64,000 bases of DNA from Streptomyces sp. NBC_01317 (GTDB lineage: Bacteria; Actinomycetota; Actinomycetes; Streptomycetales; Streptomycetaceae). Each line of letters opens with the position of its first letter. The first letter of the stretch is position 1. Below the pieces are notes generated by a model that saw only the letters and a program-made list of their open reading frames with translations, had not been told where the DNA came from and made no database searches. The DNA lies in contig NZ_CP108393.1 of NCBI RefSeq assembly GCF_035961655.1, forward strand, positions 4,607,001-4,671,000, given 5' to 3'. Below, in pieces: positions 15,349 to 24,680 of this stretch. The position numbers and the translations under genes were made by a program.

Positions 15349-16011
15349 ATGCACCGCCACGACCAAGACCTCGGCCTGCGCGAACGCAAGAAGGCGCGGC
15401 AGTACCAGGTCATCTCCGACACCGCCATCACGCTGTTCCTCGCGCACGGCTTCGACCGCGTCTCCGTCGCCCAGATCGCCGCCGCCGCCGACGTCTCCAA
15501 GCCCACCCTCTTCCGTTACTTCCCCACCAAGGAAGACCTCGCCCTCCACCGCTTCGCCGACCACGAGGACGAGCCCGCCCGCGTCGTGACAGGCCGGGCC
15601 GGCGGCACAAGCCCGCTCCAGGCGCTCCGGCGGCACCTCCTCGACGGGCTCGATCGCCGCGACCCCGTCACGGGGCTCAGTGACCACCCGGAGGTGCTCG
15701 CCTTCCACCGTCTGCTGTACGGGACGCCGAGCCTCGTCGCCCGGATGTACGGGTACCAGCAGCGCAGCGAGGCCGCGCTGGCCGCCGCGCTCGGCGGCGG
15801 GATCGGGGGGGCGCTCAGCGCGGGGCAGATCGTCGCCGTCCTCCGCGTCCTCGCGCTGGAGAACTGGCGCCGCGTCGCGGCGGGCGAGAGTGCCGACGAC
15901 GTCTACCCGGACGCGGTCGCGGCGGCGGAACTGGCGTTCGGGCGGCTGCGCACCGGGTTGCCGGACAGCCCGTCCGACAGCCCGCCGGACAGGGCGAGCG
16001 ATACTCAGTAA
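15349..16011 (+). CDS. TetR-family regulator
   Basis: A 220-residue regulator. The N-terminal HTH (about 14-60) reads ITLFLAHGFDRVSVAQIAAA then ADVSKPTLFRYFPTKEDL, a textbook TetR motif. The C-terminal ligand domain is unassigned and ends in a disordered Ser/Pro/Asp tail. TAGCCT ends 7 nt before the ATG, suggesting a leaderless message. The gene lies 33 bp before the HelD-like gene in the same direction, so it probably controls that gene and itself. A GTAA/TTAC dyad covers the junction. Confidence 0.88.
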   Translation: MHRHDQDLGLRERKKARQYQVISDTAITLFLAHGFDRVSVAQIAAAADVSKPTLFRYFPTKEDLALHRFADHEDEPARVVTGRAGGTSPLQALRRHLLDGLDRRDPVTGLSDHPEVLAFHRLLYGTPSLVARMYGYQQRSEAALAAALGGGIGGALSAGQIVAVLRVLALENWRRVAAGESADDVYPDAVAAAELAFGRLRTGLPDSPSDSPPDRASDTQ

Positions 16012-16021
16012 AATATGTTAC
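16008..16021. promoter_or_regulatory. Short dyad between tetR and helD-like gene
   Basis: GTAA (16008-16011) and TTAC (16018-16021) flank AATATG. This is the only AT-rich patch in the junction, just upstream of TATCCT (16032-16037), which could be the -10 of the next gene. A possible TetR operator; arms are short. Confidence 0.3.
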
Positions 16022-16044
16022 CGGGTTGCGTTATCCTTGGTGGA

Positions 16045-18132
16045 ATGACCGCCCCGGACCCCGACCTCCTCCGCGAACTCGACCGCGAACGGACCTACCA
16101 CCAGACCTGCCGCACCGCCCTGACCGGCATGGTCGACGACGCGGCCCAGCAGGTCGTCACCGGCGAGAACGCCTTCGCCTCCGGCGCCGACGCCGAGGTG
16201 CTCGGGCGCCATCTCCGCAGCCGCGCCAAGGAGTTGCGCCTCGAACCCGACAGCCCGCTCTTCTTCGGGCGCCTCGACTTCGACGGTGCGGCCGGTGACC
16301 ACAGCCGGCAGAGCTACCACATCGGCCGCCGCCGGATCAGCGAACACCCCTCCGCCCCACCCCTGGTGGTCGATTGGCGCGCCCCCGTCTCGCGCGCCTT
16401 CTACCGCGCGAGCGCGAGCGACCCGCAGGGTGTCGCCGTCCGGCGGCGGTTCGGCTGGGCGCCGTGGAGCAAGGGGGAGCCGGAGGACCTGACCAGCCTG
16501 GAGGACGAGCAGCTGGCGATGCCGGAGACCGGGGGCAGCGCGGTCCCCACAAGCGCGATCCTCACCGGCGAGATCGAGCGCCCGCGCGTCGGCCCCATGC
16601 GCGACATCGCCGCCACGATCCAGCCCGAACAGGACGAGCTCGTACGGTCCGAACTCGGCCGCTCCGTCTGCGTCCAGGGCGCCCCCGGCACCGGAAAGAC
16701 CGCCGTGGGCCTGCACCGGGCCGCGTACCTGCTCTACACCTACCCGCAGCGGATCCAGCGCGCCGGACTGCTGATCCTCGGCCCCAACCGCACGTTCCTC
16801 GCGTACATCTCCGAAGTGCTGCCCGCCCTGGGCGAGATCGGCGTCCGGCAGTCGACCGTCCGCGACGAGATCGCGCGCCACCCGGTGCGTACGGAGGACT
16901 CCGAGGCGGCGGCCGCCGTCAAGCACGACGCCCGCATGGCGGAGGTGCTGCGCCGGGCGCTGTACGGGAGGGTGTCGGCGCCCGCCGAACCGCTCACCGT
17001 CCCGGACGGCTCGTACCAATGGCGGCTCGAGGTCGAGGAGTTGGCGGGGATCGTCGACACGGTACGGGCCGAGGCCCCGCCGTACGCCACCGGCCGGGAA
17101 CGGGTCCGCAGCCGGGCCGTCCGGGCGCTCCAGCTCCAGGCGGAACGCCGGGCGGGGCCACGGTCCGCGCAGTGGGCGCGGAAGGTGAGCACGTCGCGGG
17201 GCGTCACGGCGTATCTGGACCGGGTCTGGCCGAAGGCGACCCCCGAGGAGGTGCTCGCGGCGCTGCTCGCGGACCCGGAGGCGCCGGACGGTCCGTGCGA
17301 CGGCATCCTCGGCGCGGCCGAACGCCGGGCCCTCCACCGCCCCCGCCGGGGCGTGCCGTCCGCGCGGACGGCCAAGGCCTTGCCCTGGTCGGCGGCCGAC
17401 CTCGTCCTGCTGGACGAACTCGCGGGCCTGATCGAGCGTCCCGAGGGATACGGCCACGTGGTCATCGACGAGGCGCAGGACCTGTCCCCGATGGAGTGCC
17501 GCGCGATCGCGCGCCGCGCGGAGTTCGGTTCGCTGACGGTGCTGGGCGACCTGGCGCAGGGCACGACGCCGTGGGCGGCGCGTTCGTGGCCCCGACTCCT
17601 CGCGCATCTGGGCCGGCCGGAGGCGGCCGTGGTCCCGCTGACCGTCGGTTTCCGGGTGCCGGGGGCGGTGGTGGAGCTGGCCAACCGGCTGCTGGGGGCG
17701 CTGGAGGTCGACGTACCGCCGTCACGATCGCTGCGTTCGGATGGCGAGTTGACGATCCGTCAGGTAGGGGAGCTGGTCCCTGCTGTGGTCCGTACGGTGC
17801 GTACCGCGCTCGCCCACGAAGGGTCGGTGGGCGTCATCGCGGACGGCCCGGAGGCGGACCGGCTCCGTACCGCCCTCACGGCGGCCGGCATCGCCACGGC
17901 GACGGCCGACGAACTCGGCACCACGGCGGCCCGGGTGACCGTGCTCCCCGCGAGCGCGGCGAAGGGCCTGGAGTACGACCACGTCGTCCTGGTCGAACCG
18001 GCCGCGATCGCCGGGGCGGAGGCGCGGGGGCTGCACCGCCTGTACGTGGCGCTGACGCGGGCGGTGTCGCGCCTGGACATCGTCCACCACCGGCCGCTGC
18101 CGGGAGAGTTGGGTCGGCCGGGCGGACGCTGA
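16045..18132 (+). CDS. HelD-type RNA polymerase-associated ATPase
   Basis: A 695-residue protein of the HelD/UvrD-like superfamily 1. A coiled N-terminal region (TYHQTCRTALTGMVDDAAQQ) is followed by a GRLDF...YHIGRRRISE...VVDWRAPVSRAFYRA block, Walker A GAPGTGKT (212-219), Walker B-like DEAQ (475-478) and the late motif LYVALTRA. HelD proteins bind RNA polymerase, displace nucleic acid and recycle stalled enzyme; one actinobacterial branch (HelR) protects it from rifamycin. This gene has no rifamycin element upstream but follows a TetR gene, so its inducer is probably different. It is clearly diverged from the second HelD-type gene at 38364. Confidence 0.88.
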   Translation: MTAPDPDLLRELDRERTYHQTCRTALTGMVDDAAQQVVTGENAFASGADAEVLGRHLRSRAKELRLEPDSPLFFGRLDFDGAAGDHSRQSYHIGRRRISEHPSAPPLVVDWRAPVSRAFYRASASDPQGVAVRRRFGWAPWSKGEPEDLTSLEDEQLAMPETGGSAVPTSAILTGEIERPRVGPMRDIAATIQPEQDELVRSELGRSVCVQGAPGTGKTAVGLHRAAYLLYTYPQRIQRAGLLILGPNRTFLAYISEVLPALGEIGVRQSTVRDEIARHPVRTEDSEAAAAVKHDARMAEVLRRALYGRVSAPAEPLTVPDGSYQWRLEVEELAGIVDTVRAEAPPYATGRERVRSRAVRALQLQAERRAGPRSAQWARKVSTSRGVTAYLDRVWPKATPEEVLAALLADPEAPDGPCDGILGAAERRALHRPRRGVPSARTAKALPWSAADLVLLDELAGLIERPEGYGHVVIDEAQDLSPMECRAIARRAEFGSLTVLGDLAQGTTPWAARSWPRLLAHLGRPEAAVVPLTVGFRVPGAVVELANRLLGALEVDVPPSRSLRSDGELTIRQVGELVPAVVRTVRTALAHEGSVGVIADGPEADRLRTALTAAGIATATADELGTTAARVTVLPASAAKGLEYDHVVLVEPAAIAGAEARGLHRLYVALTRAVSRLDIVHHRPLPGELGRPGGR

Positions 18133-18174
18133 CGGCTTGACCTCGAGTCCGGTTGACATCTGAAGCTGATCCGC

Positions 18175-18321
18175 GTGAATACGACTGGGATGGACGAAGC
18201 GACGCGGGCAGCCGAGACCGAGGCGATCGGGAACCCGGGCACCCCGATCTAGGTCATGGCGAAGGAGGCCGGGCGACGGCTGCTGGTGGCCTGCCAGAAC
18301 ACGGAGGTGCTCGGTACGTGA
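18175..18321 (+). pseudogene. Possible small gene interrupted by an in-frame TAG
   Basis: From GTG 18175 the frame reads VNTTGMDEATRAAETEAIGN then PGTPI, a TAG at 18250, and continues VMAKEAGRRLLVACQNTEVL then GT before TGA at 18319. Codon bias is coding-like on both sides. A single TGG-to-TAG change would explain the stop. The family is not recognised and this may be only the tail of a lost gene. Confidence 0.25.
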
Positions 18322-18340
18322 GCCCGAGAGGTGACGGCCC

Positions 18341-18889
18341 TCAAACCGCCGTCGGCCGCGCGGTGTTCGCCCGTACGGCGTCCGCGATCGTCCGCGCGAC
18401 GGCGGCCGGCGGGACGTGGGTCGTGTCGAGGACCGTGGCCTCGCGGCGCAGCCAGGGCAGCGCTTCCTCGTACGGCGTGAGGTGGTCGAGCCGCCACCGT
18501 ACGGCCGACAGGCTCTCGGGCGCGGTGTCCGTGCGGATGCGGGTGGTGAGGGTGTCCCGGTCGGTGTGCAGGACGAAGTGGTGGACGGGGATGCCCTTGG
18601 CCGCCAGCCCGGTGCGGATCTCGGTCCAGTACGCCGCCGTGAGGACGGTCTGCGGCACGACGAGCACGCCGCCGACGTAGCCGAGCACCTGAGCGGCGGT
18701 CTCCACGACCAGGCCGCGCCAGGGCGTCCACTCCTGGAAGTTGGTGTGGGGCACGGAGTTCAGGACGTGCCGCAGCATGTACCCGACCTCTTCGGGGTCG
18801 AAGACCCGCGCCTGCGGGAGGAGCCCGGTCAGCTCCTTCGCCGTGGTCGTCTTGCCCGCCCCGAAGGTCCCGTTCAGCCAGACAATCAT
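18341..18889 (-). CDS. TmrB-like ATP-binding protein (possible nucleoside antibiotic resistance)
   Basis: A 182-residue P-loop protein. MIVWLNGTFGAGKTTTAKEL carries Walker A (GTFGAGKT, 7-14), followed by RVFDPEEVGYMLRHVL, FQEWTPWRGL and VPQTVLTAAYW, PVHHFVLHTD. The order and wording closely follow TmrB of Bacillus subtilis (MIIWINGAFGSGKT, VYDPEKMGFALR, IVHHFTL), an ATP-binding protein that gives tunicamycin resistance. Related P-loop proteins also include antibiotic phosphotransferases, so the substrate is open. TAACCT ends 7 nt before the ATG on this strand. Confidence 0.8.
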   Translation of the reverse strand: MIVWLNGTFGAGKTTTAKELTGLLPQARVFDPEEVGYMLRHVLNSVPHTNFQEWTPWRGLVVETAAQVLGYVGGVLVVPQTVLTAAYWTEIRTGLAAKGIPVHHFVLHTDRDTLTTRIRTDTAPESLSAVRWRLDHLTPYEEALPWLRREATVLDTTHVPPAAVARTIADAVRANTARPTAV

Positions 18890-19057
18890 GGCGTCGAGGT
18901 TATCCGGCCCTGTGCGGGGGCGCCCGGCCCTCCTCCGGGCCGAGACGTCGACCACGTCCGACGGGACATACCTCCGGCCCGTTAACCGGTTGTGGCTCGT
19001 TGTCGCTCTCTGCTCTAATCCGTCGACAACAGAGACAGGTCGACCCAGGAGATGGTT

Positions 19058-19168
19058 ATGCGCGGAACGTCGGAGTCCCACACCACGGTAATTTCTGTCT
19101 ACCTGGAGGACCTGACGCTCTGTGAGTACGCTGAACCTGGGAATTCTGGCGCACGTCGACGCCGGTAA
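19058..19168 (+). CDS. Putative leader ORF overlapping the otrA-type start
   Basis: An ORF of 36 codons (38 from the nearby ATG at 19052) with an AGGAG site at 19047-19051, a better ribosome site than that of the downstream gene. It starts MRGTSESHTTVISVYLEDLT and ends in four Arg codons inside the first 47 nt of the ribosomal-protection gene in another frame. Such an overlap could couple or attenuate translation of a drug-inducible resistance gene. Speculative; codon bias is not strong. Confidence 0.35.
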   Translation: MRGTSESHTTVISVYLEDLTLCEYAEPGNSGARRRR

Positions 19169-21185
19169 GACGAGCCTGACCGAGCGGCTGCTGCACAACG
19201 CCGGTGTCATCGACGAGATCGGCAGTGTCGACGACGGCAGTACCCAGACCGATTCGCTGGCGCTCGAACGGCAGCGCGGCATCACGATCAAGTCCGCCGT
19301 CGTCTCGTTCGCCGTCGATGACGTCACCGTCAATCTGATCGACACCCCCGGCCACCCGGATTTCATCGCCGAGGTGGAGCGGGTGCTGAGTGTCCTCGAC
19401 GGCGCGGTGCTGGTCGTGTCGGCCGTGGAGGGGGTGCAGGCGCAGACTCGGGTGCTCATGCGGACGCTGCGGCGGTTGCGTATTCCCACGCTTGTCTTCG
19501 TCAACAAGATCGACCGCCGGGGCGCGGGGTACGAGCGTGTCCTGCGCGCCCTCGCCGAGAAGCTGACCCCCGCTGTCGTCCCGATGGGCAGCGCGAGCGG
19601 CCTCGGCACGCGGGCCTCCGCCTTCGTCCCGTACGGGCCCGGCGACGCGGCCTTCACGGACCGGCTGGCCGATGTGATCGCCGACCACGACGACGCCTTC
19701 CTCGCCGCGTACGTGGACGAGGAGGCGCCGATCTCGTACGGGCGGCTCAGGGACGGACTCGCGGCGCAGGTCAGGCGGGGTCTCGTACACCCGGTGTACT
19801 TCGGGTCCGCCGTCGACGGCGTCGGTGTGGACGCGCTGACCGCCGGTATCAGGGAGTTGCTGCCACCGGCCGGCGGCGACCCGGACGGTCCGGTGGCGGG
19901 CACGGTCTTCAAGGTCGAGCGGGGGCCCGCCGGGGAGAAGATCGCATACGTACGCCTCTTCTCCGGGACGGTGCGTGTGCGCGACCGGCTGCGTTTCGGG
20001 CGAGTCGGCGGGCGGGCCGGCGGCGCGGCGGACGAGGAGGGCAAGGTCACCGCGATCAGCGTCTTCGAGCAGGGCGCGGCCGAACGCCGGGACGAGGTGG
20101 TCGCCGGGCGGATCGGGAAGTTCTGGGGGCTCGGTGAGGTCCGGATCGGTGACTCCGTCGGGGATCCGGACGACGACCTCGGCGACGACCTCGGCGGCGG
20201 CCTCGGCGGCGGCCTCGGCCCCGACCACTTCTTCGCACCGCCCGCACTCGAATCCGTCGTCGTGCCCACCCGCCCCGCCGACAAAGGCGCGTTGCACGTC
20301 GCGCTCGGCCAACTCGCCGAGCAGGACCCCCTGATCAACCTCCGGCAGGACGACGTACGCCAGGAAGTCCTCGTCTCGCTCTACGGCGAGGTGCAGAAAG
20401 AAGTCATTCAGGCCACTCTCGCCGACGACTTCGGTATTGATGTCGCATTCCGCGAGACGACCACCGTCTGTATCGAACGACCCCTCGCGACGGGCGAGGC
20501 GGTCGAGATCAAGGGAAAGGAGATCAACCCCTTTCTCGCCACCATCGGACTGCGCGTGGACCCCGCGCCGGTCAATTCCGGGGTGGAATTCCGGCGGGAG
20601 ATCGAGCTGGGATCCCTGCCGTTCTCGTTCATCAGGGCGATCGAGGAGACCGTCCACGACACCCTCCGGCAGGGCTTGTACGGATGGCAGGTCACCGACT
20701 GCGTGGTCACCCTGACCAGGTCCGGCTACTCCCCGCGCCAGAGCCACGCCCACGCCGTCTTCGACAAGAGCATGTCGAGCACGTCGGGGGACTTCCGTAA
20801 CCTGACCCCGCTGGTCCTGGTCGCCGCGCTGCGGGAGTCGGGATGCGGGGTGTACGAGCCGATGCACCGCTTCGAACTCGAAATCCCCGCCGACGCGTTC
20901 GGGCCGATCATGCCCGTCCTGACGAACCTCGGGGCCGTACCGTACGCGCCGGAGACGCGGGGCCCGGTGTGCCTGCTGTCGGGTGCGATCCCGGCGGCCC
21001 GGGTCCACGAGCTGGAACGGCGACTGCCCACCCTCACGCACGGCGAGGGCGTGCTGGAGTGCGCCTTCGACCACTACCGGCCGGTCCAGGGGGCGATCCC
21101 CGTACGGTCGCGGGCGGACCACAACCCGCTGGACCGCAAGGAATATCTGCTGAAGGTCGTACGGCGGGCGGGCGGGAGCCACTGA
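19122..21185 (+). CDS. otrA: OtrA/TetM-type ribosomal protection GTPase
   Basis: A 687-residue EF-G-like GTPase. G1 AHVDAGKTS, G2 RQRGITIKSAV, G3 DTPGHPDF, G4 NKID. The text tracks OtrA of S. rimosus (LNLGILAHVDAGKTSLTERL; LYGWQVTDC; NPLDRKEYLLKV at the end). These proteins bind the ribosome and dislodge tetracyclines. An acidic glycine-rich insert (DPDDDLGDDLGGGLGGGLGP, about residues 348-367) is unusual. The start GTG has GGAGGA 12 nt upstream, inside the putative leader ORF. No tetracycline biosynthesis genes are visible nearby, so it is a resistance or ribosome-rescue paralogue. Confidence 0.92.
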   Translation: MSTLNLGILAHVDAGKTSLTERLLHNAGVIDEIGSVDDGSTQTDSLALERQRGITIKSAVVSFAVDDVTVNLIDTPGHPDFIAEVERVLSVLDGAVLVVSAVEGVQAQTRVLMRTLRRLRIPTLVFVNKIDRRGAGYERVLRALAEKLTPAVVPMGSASGLGTRASAFVPYGPGDAAFTDRLADVIADHDDAFLAAYVDEEAPISYGRLRDGLAAQVRRGLVHPVYFGSAVDGVGVDALTAGIRELLPPAGGDPDGPVAGTVFKVERGPAGEKIAYVRLFSGTVRVRDRLRFGRVGGRAGGAADEEGKVTAISVFEQGAAERRDEVVAGRIGKFWGLGEVRIGDSVGDPDDDLGDDLGGGLGGGLGPDHFFAPPALESVVVPTRPADKGALHVALGQLAEQDPLINLRQDDVRQEVLVSLYGEVQKEVIQATLADDFGIDVAFRETTTVCIERPLATGEAVEIKGKEINPFLATIGLRVDPAPVNSGVEFRREIELGSLPFSFIRAIEETVHDTLRQGLYGWQVTDCVVTLTRSGYSPRQSHAHAVFDKSMSSTSGDFRNLTPLVLVAALRESGCGVYEPMHRFELEIPADAFGPIMPVLTNLGAVPYAPETRGPVCLLSGAIPAARVHELERRLPTLTHGEGVLECAFDHYRPVQGAIPVRSRADHNPLDRKEYLLKVVRRAGGSH

Positions 21186-21236
21186 GGTACGGGGAGGAGA
21201 GGCGCGGTCGGTACGGGCGGCGGGGCGGCCAGGAGG

Positions 21237-22202
21237 TCACGCCGGCCGCGCCGCCCGGGACGCCCGCGACGACTCGATCATCTCCAGCGACACCTGCCAC
21301 AGCCGCGCCGCCGCCTCCGGGTCCCGCGCGTGGTCCGCGACCCCGCCGGGCGGAGTCCCCGGTACGTACCGCACCGCCTCCTCGCAGTCCTCGAAGTACC
21401 GGCCCCCCACCCCCTCGACCAGCGGCGAGGTCGCGACCAGGACGGCCGTGGCCGCGCCCTGCTGCGGGGTCTTGAAGGCACCCTCCACGGCCACCGCCGC
21501 GTCGAGGTCCTCCTTGCTCATGTGCCGGGTGAGATTCGACAGGATCGGGCCAGGATGTACGGCGTTGACGGTGATGCCGTCCCCGGCCCACCGCCGGTTC
21601 GCCTCGACCGCGAACAGGACGACGGCCGACTTGGACTGCGCGTACGCGACCACCGGGTCGTACGGCCGGGTCCGGAAGTGGATGTCGTCGAAGTCCACCC
21701 CGGCCCGTACGTGCCCGCGCGAGCTGAGCGCGACGACCCGCGCCCGGTCCCCCGCCGCGAGCGCCGGGTACAGGCCGGTGGCGAGGGCGAAGTGGCCGAG
21801 GTGGTTGGTGGCGAACTGCGTCTCCCACCCTTCCGGCGTCCGCCATTCGGGTGTCATCATCACGCCCGCGTTGTTGACGAGGATGTCCAGCGGGCCGTGC
21901 CAGGCGGCGACGAAGGCCGCCACCGAGCCCTGGTCGGCGAGGTCGAGCGGGACGACGGCGAGGTGCTTGTTCCCGGTGGTCGACGCGATGTCCCCGGCGG
22001 CCCGCTCACCGGCCGTGACGTCCCGTACCGCCAGGGTCACCTCGGCGCCCGCCCCGGCCAGGGCGCGCGCCGTCTCGACGCCGATGCCGGAGGACGCGCC
22101 GGTCACGATCGCGCGCCGGCCGGTGAGGTCGGTGCCGGCGATCACCTCCGCCGCCGTGGACTCCGCGTCGAACGGGGTGGTGATGCGTGCGGGCTCGGTC
22201 AT
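21237..22202 (-). CDS. Short-chain dehydrogenase/reductase
   Basis: A 321-residue classical SDR: cofactor loop TGASSGIG, NNAGVM, catalytic Ser in VVALSSRGH and YAQSK with Tyr and Lys. The wording (DLADQGSVAAFVAAWHGPLDILVNNAG, QFATNHLGHFAL) fits the retinol-dehydrogenase/WW-domain oxidoreductase-like group. The ATG at 22202 has an AGAGAGG site. It converges on the ribosomal protection gene and is divergent from the conservon. Substrate unknown. Confidence 0.88.
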   Translation of the reverse strand: MTEPARITTPFDAESTAAEVIAGTDLTGRRAIVTGASSGIGVETARALAGAGAEVTLAVRDVTAGERAAGDIASTTGNKHLAVVPLDLADQGSVAAFVAAWHGPLDILVNNAGVMMTPEWRTPEGWETQFATNHLGHFALATGLYPALAAGDRARVVALSSRGHVRAGVDFDDIHFRTRPYDPVVAYAQSKSAVVLFAVEANRRWAGDGITVNAVHPGPILSNLTRHMSKEDLDAAVAVEGAFKTPQQGAATAVLVATSPLVEGVGGRYFEDCEEAVRYVPGTPPGGVADHARDPEAAARLWQVSLEMIESSRASRAARPA

Positions 22203-22458
22203 GGTGCTGCCTCTCTGCTGCTCCGGGGTGCCGTACCTCCAGCGAACCACCGGCGGGGCGCTTCGGCAGGGCGGTACGGGGCCCGCTTCCACCGGGGGTC
22301 CGCCAGTACCCCTCTCGCGGCGCGGGACACCGTACGGAGACACCTCGCCCGGCGACAATCTGACGCTCCGTGAAGTGACGGATACTCAAATGACTTGCCT
22401 GTGAAGGAATATGGCGGGACCGGCGCCTCTCACGCTTCATGCACGACACAGTGATCGG

Positions 22459-22464
22459 TAGTAT
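22459..22464 (+). promoter_or_regulatory. Predicted -10 of the conservon
   Basis: TAGTAT ends 6 nt before the cvnA GTG, so transcription would begin at the start codon. No convincing -35 is seen. The remaining stretch 22203-22458 shows no gene. Confidence 0.45.
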
Positions 22465-22470
22465 CCGCCT

Positions 22471-23898
22471 GTGACTCCCTCCCCACAGGACCCGCTTTTC
22501 TGGGCGCTGATACTCGCCGTCGTCCTGGCCGGATCCGGGGTGCTGATCCGTCGGTACCGCAGAGCCGCACGGGGCGCCGAAGAACGGATCCGCGCCCTCC
22601 ACCGCGAGATCGACATCCGGGACGCCGAGGCCAGACACCTTGCCCACACCCGCGTACCGACGCTGCTCCGGGGCATCTGGCAGGGACGCGACACCGACGA
22701 GGTGCCCGCCGCGCTCCACCCGGCCCTGGCCGGAACCCCGTTCCTCGCCACGCACGAGGCGGTGCTCCAGCAGTTCCGCGAGGTGACCACGCAGGCCACC
22801 GGGCGCGCCGAGGACGGCGCCAAGGCCGCCGTCTCCACCGTGACCCGCTCCATGCAGGGGCTGCTGAACGACACGACCAACGCGATCGACGCGATGCTGC
22901 GCCGGCACCACGACCCGGCCGTCCTGGCCGACGCCAACGACATCGACCACGCGAGCAGCCAGCTCGTGCGCCGCGCCCAGGCCGTGAACGTCCTGACCGG
23001 CTCCTGGCCAGGACGCCAGCGCCGGGACTCGCCGCTGCTGGACGTCGTCCGCGGCGGGGTGTCGAAGATCCGTGACTACGACCGGGTCAAGATCACCGGC
23101 GAGCCCGCGTACGGGGTGGTCAGCGGCGCGGTCGAGCCCGTCGTGCTGGCGATCGCCGAACTGCTCGACAACGCGGCCCGCCACTCCGAGCCCGGCTCCG
23201 ACGTCCAGGTCTGGTTCGTCCAGGCCCACAACGGCGTCAGCGTGATGATCGACGACTCCGGCGTCGGCCTCAAGCCGGAGGCGAAGGAGGCGGCGGCGCG
23301 GCTGCTGAGCGGCGAGGAGGAGGTACGGCTGACGCAGCTGGGCAGCCGGCCCAAGTTCGGCTTCCCCGTGGTGGGGGTCCTCGCGAAGCGGTACGGGTTC
23401 CGGGTCGCCGTCGACCAGGATTCGATCTACGGCGGTGTACGGGCCGGGCTCTTCCTGCCCTCGGAGCTGCTGGTCACGGTGGACACCGAGGAGCCGCGCG
23501 CGCAGCCGCACGGCCGGGCCGCCGAGGAGCAGCGGGGGGCGGAGTCCACTGAGAAGTCCGACAAGAAGCGGGGCGGGAAGCCGGGCGGGACGTCCGCCGA
23601 GAAGCCGGTCGTGAAGCCGGCCGCAAAGGTGGCCGAGAAGTCCGCCGTGCGGCCCGACGCGGACAAGCGGACGGACAGGAGCGAGGAGGCGGAGACCTCC
23701 GACGACCCCGGCGAACTCCTCCTCCGCCCCGACGGCCTCCCGCAGCGCCGTCGCCGTACCACCGCACGCGCCCTCCCCGAGGAACGCTCCGTGCCCGCAC
23801 CCCCCGTCCGCACCAGCCGCAACGTCGGGGCCTTCGCCCGGGGCGTCCGCAACGCACAAGACCGCCGTACTTCGGAATCAGAACGAGAGGACGACTGA
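22471..23898 (+). CDS. cvnA: Conservon sensor-kinase-like protein CvnA
   Basis: A 475-residue membrane protein. One N-terminal helix (about 9-25) anchors it; a coiled region leads to a GHKL ATPase (N box ELLDNAARHSEPGS, G1 DDSGVGLKP, G2-like GFPVVGVLAKRYGF). A long Lys/Glu/Pro-rich tail follows from about residue 340. No phospho-acceptor His box is evident, as is usual for CvnA. In Streptomyces conservons CvnA, B, C and D form a membrane complex resembling eukaryotic G-protein-coupled systems and affect development and secondary metabolism. It is followed 3 bp later by cvnB. Confidence 0.92.
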   Translation: MTPSPQDPLFWALILAVVLAGSGVLIRRYRRAARGAEERIRALHREIDIRDAEARHLAHTRVPTLLRGIWQGRDTDEVPAALHPALAGTPFLATHEAVLQQFREVTTQATGRAEDGAKAAVSTVTRSMQGLLNDTTNAIDAMLRRHHDPAVLADANDIDHASSQLVRRAQAVNVLTGSWPGRQRRDSPLLDVVRGGVSKIRDYDRVKITGEPAYGVVSGAVEPVVLAIAELLDNAARHSEPGSDVQVWFVQAHNGVSVMIDDSGVGLKPEAKEAAARLLSGEEEVRLTQLGSRPKFGFPVVGVLAKRYGFRVAVDQDSIYGGVRAGLFLPSELLVTVDTEEPRAQPHGRAAEEQRGAESTEKSDKKRGGKPGGTSAEKPVVKPAAKVAEKSAVRPDADKRTDRSEEAETSDDPGELLLRPDGLPQRRRRTTARALPEERSVPAPPVRTSRNVGAFARGVRNAQDRRTSESEREDD

Positions 23899-23901
23899 CC
23901 C

Positions 23902-24318
23902 ATGACGAACTCAGTTTCCAAGGTGGGTGACCTCGGCTGGATTCTGGACGAGCTGCTCAGGACCCCCCACACGCTCCGCGCGATCCTGCTGTCCTCCGAC
24001 GGTCTGATGTCCGCCTCCTCCGAGGGGGTCGAGCGCGACATGGCCGACCGGATGGCGGCCGCCGTCTCCGGCATGCAGGCGCTCAGCCGTGAGGCGGCCG
24101 AATTCGCCGACTGCGAGGGGGCGTGGGAGATGACCATGATCCAGTACCGGGGCGGTTACCTCTTCGCCATGGCCGCCGGGGACGGCTCCTACCTGGCGGT
24201 CTCCGCCGACGGGGACGCGGACGTCGAGAACGTGTCGTACGCGATGGAGGAGACGGTCGACCGGCTCGGCCAGCAATTGGGTATCGCCTCGCGGGTCGTC
24301 ACAGGCGCCGGCTCGTGA
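23902..24318 (+). CDS. cvnB: Roadblock/LC7 protein CvnB
   Basis: A 138-residue roadblock/LC7 domain protein: LGWILDELLRTPHTLRAILL, LMSASSEGVERDMADRMAAA and GGYLFAMAAGDGSYLAVSAD are typical. MglB-like proteins of this type bind small GTPases and may stimulate GTP hydrolysis; here the partner is CvnD. It overlaps cvnC by GTGA. Confidence 0.93.
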   Translation: MTNSVSKVGDLGWILDELLRTPHTLRAILLSSDGLMSASSEGVERDMADRMAAAVSGMQALSREAAEFADCEGAWEMTMIQYRGGYLFAMAAGDGSYLAVSADGDADVENVSYAMEETVDRLGQQLGIASRVVTGAGS

Positions 24319-24680
24319 CGCCGCCGGCCCGGCAGGGCCGGGGCAGCGGCCTGGTACGCCCGTACGTGGTCACGGGAGGCCGGTCCGCGCCCAGCCGCAA
24401 CACGTTCGACGCGGTCACCCTCGTCATGATCCTCCAGAGCGACCTGTCCCGCGCCGAACTCACCCCGGAGCAGCGCGCGGTGCTCAACCTCTGTGGCCAG
24501 GGCGCCCTTTCGGTGGCGGAGATCGCGAGCCATCTGGAACTGCCGCTCAGTGTGCTGCGTATCGTGCTCGCCGACCTGATGGAGAGCGGTCACATCACCA
24601 CACGGTCGACGATCCTGACGGCGAGGACGCTCGACCGAGACATCCTGGAGGCGGTCCTTGCTGGACTCCAAGCGCTTTGA
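24315..24680 (+). CDS. cvnC: DUF742 protein CvnC
   Basis: A 121-residue DUF742 protein with RPYVVTGGRS near the N-terminus and a predicted winged helix (VLNLCGQGALSVAEIASHLE, LPLSVLRIVLADLMESGHI). The GTG at 24315 overlaps the cvnB stop. CvnC binds other conservon members; its precise role is unknown. The 3' end overlaps cvnD. Confidence 0.92.
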   Translation: MTPPARQGRGSGLVRPYVVTGGRSAPSRNTFDAVTLVMILQSDLSRAELTPEQRAVLNLCGQGALSVAEIASHLELPLSVLRIVLADLMESGHITTRSTILTARTLDRDILEAVLAGLQAL

